From: Pseudomonadota bacterium
GTDB lineage: Bacteria > Desulfobacterota > Syntrophia > Syntrophales > UBA5619
Length of the DNA stretch: 22,453 nt
Direction: 5' to 3'
NCBI GenBank assembly: GCA_018896355.1
Contig: JAHIMW010000150.1
Location: 1 to 22,453, forward strand
This document shows positions 7,697-13,515 of this stretch, one piece after another; positions within the stretch are counted from its first letter, which is position 1, and every line of letters starts with the position of its first letter. A program made the position numbers and the translations under genes. A model generated the notes under the pieces. The model was not told the DNA's origin. It saw only the letters and a program-made list of their open reading frames with translations, and ran no database searches.

Positions 7697-8707
7697 CTAC
7701 GACTCACAACAAACCCTGTCTTTCCCGTTCTTTTTCCCCAGGTACATGAGCTGGTCAACCCGGTGGACGAAGGCCTTCATGTCCTCCTGCGGCTTGTATT
7801 GCGCAACACCGATGCTCACCGTCACATGGACGTCCTGACCCGGCCCAGGCGAAAAAATCTCTTTCTTGAATTCCATCCGGATTCTTTCCGCCGTCACGAC
7901 ACAGTTTCTGCCTGTGGTCATAGGCAGGAGAACGGTGAATTCTTCGCCACCGTAACGATATGCGGAATCTGTCTGGCGTAGGCATCGTTTCACTACCTGG
8001 CCGAGTCGCAACAAGACCTGATCTCCCTCGATATGGCCGTAAGCATCGTTGAACTGTTTGAAGTCATCGAGATCTAAAAGCAGAAGGGTCAAAGGCTGTC
8101 CGTAGCGGTCCGCTCGCTCGATCTCCATTTTGAGCTGATGATAAAAATGTCGGGAATTGTAGAGCTGGGTGAGATCATCGACAATACTGAGATCACGATA
8201 TCTATTTTCGCTCTCCCTCAGCGCATCATCTGTCTGCTTGCGTTCGGTAATGTCGCTAATGAAGTTCAAGGTGGCTGGCTTCCCTTCCCAGTTCATCAAG
8301 ACAGTATTCAGTTCTACCCACTTGACGTTGCCGTCGCGATGGATAATCCGAAAAGAATAGATGTAAGGAGGCTCATCGCCCTTCATTCGCCTGACATGCC
8401 GGTCGATAACCATATCCCGGTCATCCGGGTGAATGAACTCAATAAATGGCTTTGCCGCGGTTTCCTCTCTGGAATAGCCGATCATCATGGCAGTCATCGG
8501 ATTGAGAAATACCAGTTTTCCATCCTGAGCCACAAAAATGGCTTCGTTGGCAGTCTCAAAGAGATTTCGGTATCTCTCCTCGCTCTCCTGCAGCGCCTCC
8601 TCCGCCCGCTTGCGCCCTGATTCCGATCGCTCCAGCTCCGAAATCCTTTGTCTCAGAGAAACCAGTTCCTCGATCAGCGCCTGCTTTGTATTGGATTGAT
8701 CTTTCAT
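7697..8707 (-). CDS. PAS-GGDEF diguanylate cyclase
   Basis: The protein has 336 residues and no membrane segment. It begins with a coiled coil (about 8-45), then one PAS sensor domain (about 43-157) closed by the PAC motif SDITERK (161-167). A GGDEF domain follows from DDLTQLYNSRHF (177) to the end. The active site is GGEEF (253-257), a functional variant for condensing two GTP to cyclic di-GMP. The product-inhibition site RxxD is present as RQTD (244-247), five residues before GGEEF. The PAS ligand cannot be told. Its ATG overlaps the stop of the 78-residue gene by 4 bases, so it is the last gene of an operon with an IHF-like protein. No EAL or HD-GYP domain is present. Confidence 0.93.
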   Translation of the reverse strand: MKDQSNTKQALIEELVSLRQRISELERSESGRKRAEEALQESEERYRNLFETANEAIFVAQDGKLVFLNPMTAMMIGYSREETAAKPFIEFIHPDDRDMVIDRHVRRMKGDEPPYIYSFRIIHRDGNVKWVELNTVLMNWEGKPATLNFISDITERKQTDDALRESENRYRDLSIVDDLTQLYNSRHFYHQLKMEIERADRYGQPLTLLLLDLDDFKQFNDAYGHIEGDQVLLRLGQVVKRCLRQTDSAYRYGGEEFTVLLPMTTGRNCVVTAERIRMEFKKEIFSPGPGQDVHVTVSIGVAQYKPQEDMKAFVHRVDQLMYLGKKNGKDRVCCES

Positions 8708-8940
8708 AGGGTTGTCCCCTGTGTATTTGGAATCTCCTGTGCCATGGTGTGCAGCGCAAGGTTATTTCCGGTGATATAATTGCCAAGTGGATCTGTACCC
8801 ACAGCAAGCCCCAACTCTGTCCGGACTTGCTCAACTGCCTGCAACAGCGTCAAGGCCGGGTCGGCAGTCATTCTCTCCTGAACAGCACCCGCCAGCTCAA
8901 GCCAGTGCTCGACGACTCGCACCGCCTCTCTTTCATTCAT
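8704..8940 (-). CDS. Hypothetical protein (78 aa) between IHF-like and diguanylate cyclase genes
   Basis: I do not recognise this protein. It is mostly helical in character, acidic, and without membrane segments or signal peptide: MNEREAVRVVEHWLELAG, then TLLQAVEQVRTELGLAVGTD. The start overlaps the last codons of the IHF-like gene (ATGAATGA junction), and the stop overlaps the start of the cyclase gene. Translational coupling supports a real gene even though no separate ribosome binding site is needed or seen. Given its place it might link the DNA-binding protein and the cyclase, but that is only a guess from position. Confidence 0.65.
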   Translation of the reverse strand: MNEREAVRVVEHWLELAGAVQERMTADPALTLLQAVEQVRTELGLAVGTDPLGNYITGNNLALHTMAQEIPNTQGTTL

Positions 8941-9214
8941 TTACCTTAGCGCGCAGCACAAGAGATGGCTTAAACGTGACCACTTTCCGCGCATCGATGG
9001 TCAAAGGCTCCCCAGTCTGAGGATTCCGTCCTTTCCGCTTCTTCTTGGCCTTGACCGACCATTTTCCGAATCCGGATATATTTACCTGGCTGCCCTTTTC
9101 AAATTCGGATTTGATAATGTCGAAGACGCTTTCAACGATACGGGAGCAGTCTTTCTTGGGCATACCAAGTTTCTCGTAAATGGATTCGACAATGTCAATC
9201 TTTGTCAGGCTCAT
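8933..9214 (-). CDS. IHF/HU-family nucleoid protein, IHF-alpha-like
   Basis: At 93 residues it is the normal length of the family. The sequence covers the helical dimerisation part (MSLTKIDIVESIYEKLGMPK, then VESVFDIIKSEFEKGSQV) and the core ISGFGKWSVK. The DNA-minor-groove arm KRKGRNPQTGEPLTIDARKVVTFKPS follows, with the intercalating proline in NPQTG. The SGFGKW and FKPS segments are closer to IHF-alpha than to HU. It bends DNA for recombination, replication or promoter activation. AAGGATGAG lies upstream as ribosome binding site, and a good promoter lies 86 bases further up. It opens a three-gene overlapping operon. Whether it is the cell's main IHF-alpha or an island paralogue cannot be decided here. 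Confidence 0.9.
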   Translation of the reverse strand: MSLTKIDIVESIYEKLGMPKKDCSRIVESVFDIIKSEFEKGSQVNISGFGKWSVKAKKKRKGRNPQTGEPLTIDARKVVTFKPSLVLRAKVNE

Positions 9215-9299
9215 AATGGCTCATCCTTAATTGTGGTAACGAATGTCTCCAGTGTTCCAGAAATGCTCTTCGGTTGACTCTTGCCGTTTCCGGCCAACC

Positions 9300-9328
9300 T
9301 TTCTACGGAAAAGATAGCGATATGTCAA
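9300..9328 (-). promoter_or_regulatory. Promoter of the IHF-like/78-aa/diguanylate cyclase operon
   Basis: On the minus strand TTGACA (9328-9323) and TAGAAA (9305-9300) are separated by exactly 17 bases. The predicted start near 9293 leaves a leader of about 78 bases before the IHF-like gene. Confidence 0.6.
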
Positions 9329-9394
9329 AGGAAAAATATAACCCCAATGACACCGTTCCCAACTCTCGCCGATGAATCACCATGAATGAAATAA

Positions 9395-9434
9395 TAAAAA
9401 AGACCGGAGATGATCATTCAAAGCATATCCGGCC
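9395..9434 (-). terminator. Rho-independent terminator, minus strand
   Basis: On the minus strand GGCCGGATATG pairs with CATCTCCGGTC (two mismatches) around an 11-base loop, followed by a run of six T (9401-9396). It lies downstream of the 61-residue membrane protein gene and upstream of the IHF-like operon promoter, so it separates the two units. Confidence 0.6.
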
Positions 9435-9523
9435 AAAGTAATTATTTGGTCACCCCCTGGCGTAAACCGCTTTTTGTTTTCGCGCCGGCAGAGGCTAAAG
9501 CATAGCTGTTATCGAAAGTGTAG

Positions 9524-9563
9524 TGTGGGGAATGGCAAATACAAATATATGCCATTCCCCACA
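9524..9563. repeat. Perfect 14-bp inverted repeat (hairpin)
   Basis: TGTGGGGAATGGCA (9524-9537) and its exact reverse complement TGCCATTCCCCACA (9550-9563) flank an AT-rich 12-base loop. It lies 7 bases past the stop of the 61-residue minus-strand gene and could stop transcription or protect the mRNA 3' end. A TTTT run follows only on the plus side. It could also be a palindromic intergenic repeat or a dimeric protein-binding site. Confidence 0.75.
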
Positions 9564-9570
9564 TTTTCCT

Positions 9571-9756
9571 CTAAGATTTCTTGTCCAAAAGCAGCAAATT
9601 TATTGATAGCAAGAAGCAGATACCAGTGGCTACACCGAACCAGCGCGGGCCAAATCCAGCAATATCAGAACCCATGAATTTACTTATGACTCCTAATACC
9701 AGACATACCAATCCTGCAACGATTATCGCTATTGCCACGCTCCTCATGTTTTTCAT
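9571..9756 (-). CDS. Small two-helix membrane protein (61 aa), function unknown
   Basis: The start ATG at 9756 is preceded by AGGAGGTGA, a near-perfect ribosome binding site, which strongly supports translation. Two hydrophobic helices are visible, about 5-26 (SVAIAIIVAGLVCLVLGVI) and 38-57 (WFGVATGICFLLSINLLLL), joined by a short glycine-rich loop and followed by LDKKS. This suggests a small inner-membrane hairpin with both ends in the cytoplasm. I do not recognise a family. It stands alone between two minus-strand terminator-like structures, with a possible promoter at 9785-9812 and a ten-base homopolymer just upstream of it. Confidence 0.7.
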   Translation of the reverse strand: MKNMRSVAIAIIVAGLVCLVLGVISKFMGSDIAGFGPRWFGVATGICFLLSINLLLLDKKS

Positions 9757-9784
9757 GCCTTGTCACCTCCTTTTCCTGTTATTA

Positions 9785-9831
9785 GATTTACTCCATACAA
9801 CGAAGAATACAAAAACAATGGCCCCCCCCCC
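9785..9831 (-). promoter_or_regulatory. Possible promoter of the small membrane protein with an adjacent 10-bp G/C tract
   Basis: On the minus strand TTGTAT (9812-9807), 16 bases, TAAATC (9790-9785), then about 28 bases to the ATG. A run of ten C on the plus strand (9822-9831) ends 9 bases upstream of the -35 box. The boxes match the consensus moderately. Confidence 0.35.
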
Positions 9832-10240
9832 AAAGAGGTCCATTACCTCTCTGGAGGCTTCATAAGGGCAACTTTTGGAAAGTCCTTCTCATATAGTAAC
9901 CCCTGAGGGCTCATATCGGCATTTTCTAATAATTCACTCTCATGTCGGATTCCAAAAGGTTAAGGGGTAGGTTGATGGGTTTACTGAGCTATAAAGAGAA
10001 ACGATAGCTGATCAATACTCTTATGCAAATGGAAAATCAAGGGGGAAATTGGCTCCGAATCTCGGTTTTCGGCCCAAACTAAGAATTTGCACTTGAAGCA
10101 ATTTTATTTTAGCAGAAAAGCCGTGTGAGACTCTATGTGAGAACGTTATTACCTGTTATTAAAATGGTTTTGCGCTGAATAGTGAAACAGTAATGGTTTC
10201 CAACTTGTATGGCGGGCATACTATTAGTGGTGTAAATATT
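9832..10240. other. AT-rich non-coding stretch
   Basis: About 400 bases hold no frame with a ribosome binding site or recognisable product. The visible structure is the inverted repeat AGAGGT/ACCTCT at 9834-9850 and a 9-bp inverted repeat CTTTTGGAA (9872-9880)/TTCCAAAAG (9950-9958). A purine-rich stretch around 10030-10055 is followed by a CCGAATCTCGG element. These could be the worn ends of a mobile element, but no transposase sequence is seen in this part. Confidence 0.4.
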
Positions 10241-10242
10241 TC

Positions 10243-10447
10243 TTGCAATATACTATATATTGTGGTATGAGCGACCAAAAAGAAAACCCCAATTTATGAG
10301 ATTGGGGCTATACCGGGTAAGAATCACCCGTGCAGTAGTTTTGGAAGATGCCCGAAGCTTAGCATACGGGAAAACCCTGTGTCAAGCAGAAGAATCTTTC
10401 CTCGGGAGATTTTTAAATCTATCCGGAGAAGGGTAGGTGATGATAGA
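10243..10447 (+). promoter_or_regulatory. Promoter and structured 5' leader of the H1-like peptide gene
   Basis: TTGCAA (10243-10248), 17 bases, TATGAG (10266-10271) form a possible promoter. The leader of about 170 bases can fold into three successive hairpins. They are CCCCAAT/ATTGGGG (10287-10293 with 10301-10307), CGGGT/ACCCG (10314-10318 with 10326-10330) and CCCG/CGGG (10351-10354 with 10367-10370). A clear ribosome binding site AGGTGA follows at 10435-10440. I cannot match it to a known riboswitch class. Confidence 0.4.
10277..10307 (-). terminator. Possible rho-independent terminator, minus strand
   Basis: Read on the minus strand, CCCCAAT and ATTGGGG (7 bp, 7-base loop) are followed by TTTTCTTTTT (10286-10277). 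This has the form of an intrinsic terminator. No minus-strand gene ends nearby (the closest ends at 10651), so the hairpin may instead belong to the plus-strand leader. Confidence 0.45.
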
Positions 10448-10567
10448 ATGCCTAAAAAACCTGTAAAAAGAGCGAAAGCTGGTTCGACTGTGAAAAAGGC
10501 ATCTGTAAAAAAAGTGGCAGCTAAAAAGCCAGCGGCAAAGGTAACGGCCAAGACTAAGAAGAAATAA
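10448..10567 (+). CDS. Histone H1-like lysine/alanine-rich peptide (39 aa)
   Basis: The start ATG 10448 is set by AGGTGA seven bases upstream. Starting at the earlier in-frame codon at 10379 would add 23 residues of unrelated composition with no ribosome binding site. The peptide is almost only K, A, V, P and T, with repeats such as VKKASVKKVAAKKPAAK. It resembles the C-terminal tail of histone H1 and of bacterial Hc1/AlgP-like proteins, which bind DNA non-specifically through charge. No folded domain is present. A strong terminator follows 9 bases after the stop. A DNA-compacting or RNA-binding role is inferred from composition only. It may work with the convergent 164-residue protein that carries a similar lysine-rich segment. 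Confidence 0.65.
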   Translation: MPKKPVKRAKAGSTVKKASVKKVAAKKPAAKVTAKTKKK

Positions 10568-10576
10568 CAATTTAGC

Positions 10577-10611
10577 AGAGGCTCTGTCCATTACGGGCAG
10601 GGCCTCTTTTT
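10577..10611 (+). terminator. Rho-independent terminator after the H1-like peptide gene
   Basis: AGAGGCTCTGTCC (10577-10589) pairs with GGGCAGGGCCTCT (10595-10607) over 13 positions including three G-T pairs, with a five-base loop and a T run to 10611. On the minus strand an A run precedes it but no T run follows, so it acts mainly on the plus strand. Confidence 0.85.
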
Positions 10612-10650
10612 AAATCAACCTACCGATAAAAACTCTTTGGGTTTCTGTTA

Positions 10651-11145
10651 TTAGCTTGCAGCTACTCCACCATACACGCCTCGCTTCGCCTGCCTGATCT
10701 TTCCTTGCTTGGTCGCGCGGTTGACTATACTCCAAATCTGGCGTTCCGATAATCCAGTCTTCTCCTTCAGCTCAGCCGTTGAAATTCCTTCCGGCGCGCC
10801 TTGAATGAACGACACGACCGCATCAATGTTGGTCACTCTCTTTTCACCTGGTGCCTTCTTTCCGGTCTTCCTGACCTTCTTGGCAATAGCGGGTTTTACC
10901 GCTTTGGGTGTCCTTTTAGCTTTGTTGACACGTGGGGCTTTTGCCGACATGGACTTCTTTGCAGCTTTCTTTTTCGGCACCGCCTTAACCGCCTTGAGCT
11001 CCTTCTCTATTGTTACTGTTTCCTGGGAAGGTCCGGAAATCATCGCTTTAAGCTTATCAAAGTAGGTCTTTACAAATTCTTCAGTGCCTTCAACCTCGAT
11101 TTCCTTTGTAACCGGATTAAACCTGATGCGGGAATTTTTTTTCAT
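10651..11145 (-). CDS. Histone H1-like protein with C-terminal winged-helix domain (164 aa)
   Basis: The start ATG at 11145 follows AGGAGG by four bases. An upstream in-frame ATG (11187) lies in the promoter and is not used. Three parts are visible. The N-terminal segment (about 1-38) reads RIRFNPVTKEIEVEGTEEFV. The middle (about 50-105) is a lysine/alanine-rich, H1-like linker with stretches such as KAVPKKKAAKK. The C-terminal part (about 108-160) is a winged-helix-like domain with GISTAELKEKTGLSERQIW and NRATKQGKIRQAKRGVY. The layout suggests a nucleoid-associated or regulatory DNA-binding protein. I know no named family with this layout. It faces the 39-residue H1-like gene, and both lie in an AT-rich block. 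Confidence 0.8.
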   Translation of the reverse strand: MKKNSRIRFNPVTKEIEVEGTEEFVKTYFDKLKAMISGPSQETVTIEKELKAVKAVPKKKAAKKSMSAKAPRVNKAKRTPKAVKPAIAKKVRKTGKKAPGEKRVTNIDAVVSFIQGAPEGISTAELKEKTGLSERQIWSIVNRATKQGKIRQAKRGVYGGVAAS

Positions 11146-11185
11146 AATGCCTCCTATGTTTGTGTAAATAACTTCCAGTTTAGGC

Positions 11186-11215
11186 AATATATTAATTGCT
11201 CACCTTGTTTGTCAA
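11186..11215 (-). promoter_or_regulatory. Promoter of the 164-aa H1-like/winged-helix gene
   Basis: On the minus strand TTGACA (11215-11210) and TATATT (11191-11186) are separated by 18 bases. The predicted start near 11179 gives a leader of about 34 bases. The promoter overlaps the end of the small frameshifted gene upstream. Confidence 0.6.
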
Positions 11216-11360
11216 CTTTTTATGCTCCTCATGATAACAATAAGCCAATTTGATCAACGCGAGAAAATAGTCCGGATCATCCTTTGCGGCCCTGTATTGC
11301 TGCGGCACCATTATGACCCGATACTCTTCGTAGAACCCCACCTTCCTTTCCCAATCTCAT
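11192..11360 (-). pseudogene. Small gene (about 55 aa) with a one-base frameshift
   Basis: On the minus strand AGGAGG followed six bases later by ATG (11360) looks like a real start, but that frame runs only about 28 codons and closes at 11277. The neighbouring frame carries a convincing coding end: FYEEYRVIMVPQQYRAAKDD, then PDYFLALIKLAYCYHEEHKK, with TAA at 11192. The two join if one G is removed from the run GGTGGGG near 11333-11336, giving about 55 residues. I do not recognise the product. It could be a true pseudogene, a sequencing error, or a shorter gene starting at an internal ATG. Its downstream neighbour is the 164-residue H1-like gene on the same strand. Confidence 0.45.
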
Positions 11361-11477
11361 CGCCAGCCTCCTGCTTTTCGATGCAAAATATCCCTTGACA
11401 AGTAAAAACAGCCTCCCTATAGTTCGGCCCATCGAAAGCGATGTCTTATCAAAGGGTGAAACAGGCTGACTAAACTG

Positions 11478-11912
11478 CCTCCCCCTGCGCATCACAACAG
11501 GATCGAGCCGGGCAAGCGGCCGCCGCACACGCTGATCGCATCGCTCGCCTTTCGCGACGACAAGCTGTGGCAGGTGTTCGGCTGCATGGGCGCCGACGGC
11601 CAACCGCAGATCCAGCTCCAGGCCTACGTTGCCATGATCGACTTCGGCCTGAACGTTCAGCAGGCAATCGAATCGCCGCGCTGGCTCTCCGGCCGCTTCG
11701 CCCTGGGCGAATCGCGCGACCTGCTCAACATCGAGGGGCGTTACCCGGAGGGCACCTTGAAAGAGCTCGATCGCAGAGGCCATATGCTGAACCGCTGGGG
11801 GGCATGGAACGAACTCGCCGGCCATGCGCACGGCATCAGCATCGATCCTGTCACCGGTGCACGCTCGGGAGGTTCCGATCCGCGAAGCGACGGCGCTGCC
11901 ATTGGTTATTGA
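11478..11912 (+). pseudogene. C-terminal fragment of gamma-glutamyltransferase
   Basis: The frame reads RIEPGKRPPHTLIASLAF, then GCMGADGQPQIQLQAYVAMID, then QAIESPRWLSGRFALGESRDL, and closes with GGSDPRSDGAAIGY. This is the natural C-terminus of the YwrD-like branch of gamma-glutamyltransferase, the Ntn-hydrolase that cleaves gamma-glutamyl bonds. About 140 of the usual 520-540 residues remain. The autocatalytic threonine and the whole large subunit are missing, and a stop at 11457-11459 closes the frame upstream. The break lies around 11460-11480, directly next to the AT-rich block. It is non-functional. Confidence 0.85.
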
Positions 11913-12045
11913 CCGACTGAAAACCTTTGTCGGGATCTATGACGAGCATTTCTCAAGGCAATACGGATTCTGGCGGTCCTACGTCGAGCATGTGATCTCT
12001 CGCTATCTCGATTGCGGCAAGGTGCAACGCGGCATGGATTGTTAC
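11905..12045 (+). mobile_element. Remnant of an IS91-family transposase (N-terminal part)
   Basis: In the frame that overlaps the end of the gamma-glutamyltransferase remnant the sequence reads IDRLKTFVGIYDEHFSRQYG, then FWRSYVEHVISRYLDCGKVQ. This resembles the segment of IS91-type (HUH, Y-transposase) proteins just before their zinc-binding cysteines: a VYDERFE-YG motif, then a helix, then FLDCG. The resemblance fades after about 12035, where cysteine-rich sequence would be expected. Only about 45 codons remain, with no catalytic residues and no element ends visible. Similarity was judged by eye. Confidence 0.55.
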
Positions 12046-12069
12046 ATCATTTTCCATTGCGTTACACGA

Positions 12070-13392
12070 TCAGACGGCAGCCTGAGCGGAAGAGCGATGT
12101 CTGCGCCGCTTCTTTCTTCGTCGTTTTGCCGGGGCTTCATCGGTTGGCGGTTCTGAAGAGATTGCGGAAGGGGCTTCTGAAAGGAAGAGGTTCCACCACT
12201 CCAGGGCGGTTTTATCCTTTCCTCCCGACTTTGCCATCATATAGAGGTATGACATTGCGTCTGCAAAGTCAGGCCTGCTGACCAGCGAAGAGGGGCGGCG
12301 CGGCGGCCTTCTTTGCAGCAACGGCTGAAAGGCAAGGATGCGGCGCAGTTGACCGCCGACCCGCCCCGGAATGCAGACGATCTTGCAGAACTCTTCAAGG
12401 GCAAGGGCGCATGTCACATCCAGCGCCTGCTGGTGTGGAACACCGTCACGGTGGCGAGCAAGCGCCTCCGCCTCCATGCCGGGGCCAAAAAGCGCCGCCA
12501 GAAAGAGCGCCGGAGGGGGGGGCAATCCCCTCCTGGACAGTCGATCGAGGCATTCCAGATTTGTCTGCAGCGCCTTCCGTAGATCGCCGTTTCCATGGAG
12601 TTGCATGCTGAGCCTGGGAAAGAGGGCGTCAAGGAGTCCACTCGCCTCTAAGAGCGTGAAAACCGGGCCGGCGAATCCGAGCAGGAAGAGTTTCAGCATC
12701 TCTTCGTAGAGCCTTGCCGGTGCGGCGCGGGTAATGGTGGGGGAGAGCTCACGGAGGACCTCCCACGCAGCCGGTTCGATGACAAGGTCATGGGATGCGG
12801 CAAAGCGGACGGCGCGGATCATTCGCACCGGGTCTTCCGTAAATCGGACAAAAGGGTCGCCGATTGGACGAATGAGCCGCTGCGTGAGGTCGCTCAGGCC
12901 GGTGCTGTAGTCGATCACTGAAAAATCCGCGATATTGTAGGCAAGGGCGTTGATGGTAAAGTCACGGCGGAGTGCATCCTCCTCCGGTGTGCCGAAGACG
13001 TTGTCACGCAGAACCATTCCGTCCTCGTCCTTGAGATGACGGGGGTGGTGATTGTGGTCTGTCTCACCCGCCTCCTCGTCATCGGGAGGGGCGGCAGCCC
13101 GGAACGTGGAGACCTCCAGGATTTCGTTCAGGAAGTGGAGATGGGCCAATCGGAAACGACGGCCTACGAGACGGCAGTTGCGAAAGAGCCGCTTGATCTG
13201 ACCGGGCGCCGCGTCTGTCGCGATGTCGAAGTCCTTGGGGGTTCGCTCCAAGAGAAGGTCACGGACACACCCCCCCGCCAGGTAGGCGATGAAGCCGTTG
13301 TCATGGAGTCGGTAGAGCGTGCGCAGCGCGTTCGGACTGATCTGCTTCCGGGATATACCGTGTTCCTCTCTGGGAATGATGCGTGGCTGCAT
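12070..13392 (-). CDS. pcnB: Poly(A) polymerase I (PcnB-like nucleotidyltransferase)
   Basis: The protein has 440 residues from the ATG at 13392. Other in-frame starts at 13404 (ATG), 13458 and 13467 (GTG) exist and the true one is unsure; the GTGs lie inside the divergent promoter region. The opening IIPREEHGISRKQISPNAL and the segment RNCRLVGRRFRLAHLHF are hallmarks that separate PcnB from CCA-adding enzymes. The nucleotidyltransferase core has GGCVRD (40-45) and the metal-binding DFD (54-56), followed by RRDFTINALAYN and the RNA-binding helices (VRMIRAVRFAASHDL). The last 18 residues form a very basic tail (KRRRKKRRRHR) that probably binds RNA. The enzyme adds 3' poly(A) tails that mark RNA for decay. 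It is transcribed divergently from the HMG-CoA lyase gene. Confidence 0.92.
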   Translation of the reverse strand: MQPRIIPREEHGISRKQISPNALRTLYRLHDNGFIAYLAGGCVRDLLLERTPKDFDIATDAAPGQIKRLFRNCRLVGRRFRLAHLHFLNEILEVSTFRAAAPPDDEEAGETDHNHHPRHLKDEDGMVLRDNVFGTPEEDALRRDFTINALAYNIADFSVIDYSTGLSDLTQRLIRPIGDPFVRFTEDPVRMIRAVRFAASHDLVIEPAAWEVLRELSPTITRAAPARLYEEMLKLFLLGFAGPVFTLLEASGLLDALFPRLSMQLHGNGDLRKALQTNLECLDRLSRRGLPPPPALFLAALFGPGMEAEALARHRDGVPHQQALDVTCALALEEFCKIVCIPGRVGGQLRRILAFQPLLQRRPPRRPSSLVSRPDFADAMSYLYMMAKSGGKDKTALEWWNLFLSEAPSAISSEPPTDEAPAKRRRKKRRRHRSSAQAAV

Positions 13393-13448
13393 GGTCCGCA
13401 CCATAGCACAACCGGCTGGAAAAGCACAATCCCGGCGGCAGCAATTTT

Positions 13449-13486
13449 TTCTTGACACGCAACCCACTCCTCTCTAAATTTATCCG
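13449..13486 (+). promoter_or_regulatory. Promoter of the HMG-CoA lyase gene (copy 1 of a repeated promoter block)
   Basis: TTGACA (13452-13457), 17 bases, TAAATT (13475-13480), with the start codon 35 bases on. The block, including the spacer with AACCCACTC, recurs before the universal stress protein gene at 14554-14591. Confidence 0.7.
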
Positions 13487-13515
13487 ACGTAAAACCATGA
13501 CGAAAGGATTGCCCC

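Noticed and set aside
9581..9865. 94-codon plus-strand frame across the C10 tract
   Set aside because: Opposite a minus-strand gene with a near-perfect ribosome binding site; itself without one and without protein-like features.
10801..11253. 150-codon plus-strand frame opposite the 164-residue H1-like gene
   Set aside because: Antisense to a gene with good start signals and repetitive lysine codons, which give long open frames on the other strand.
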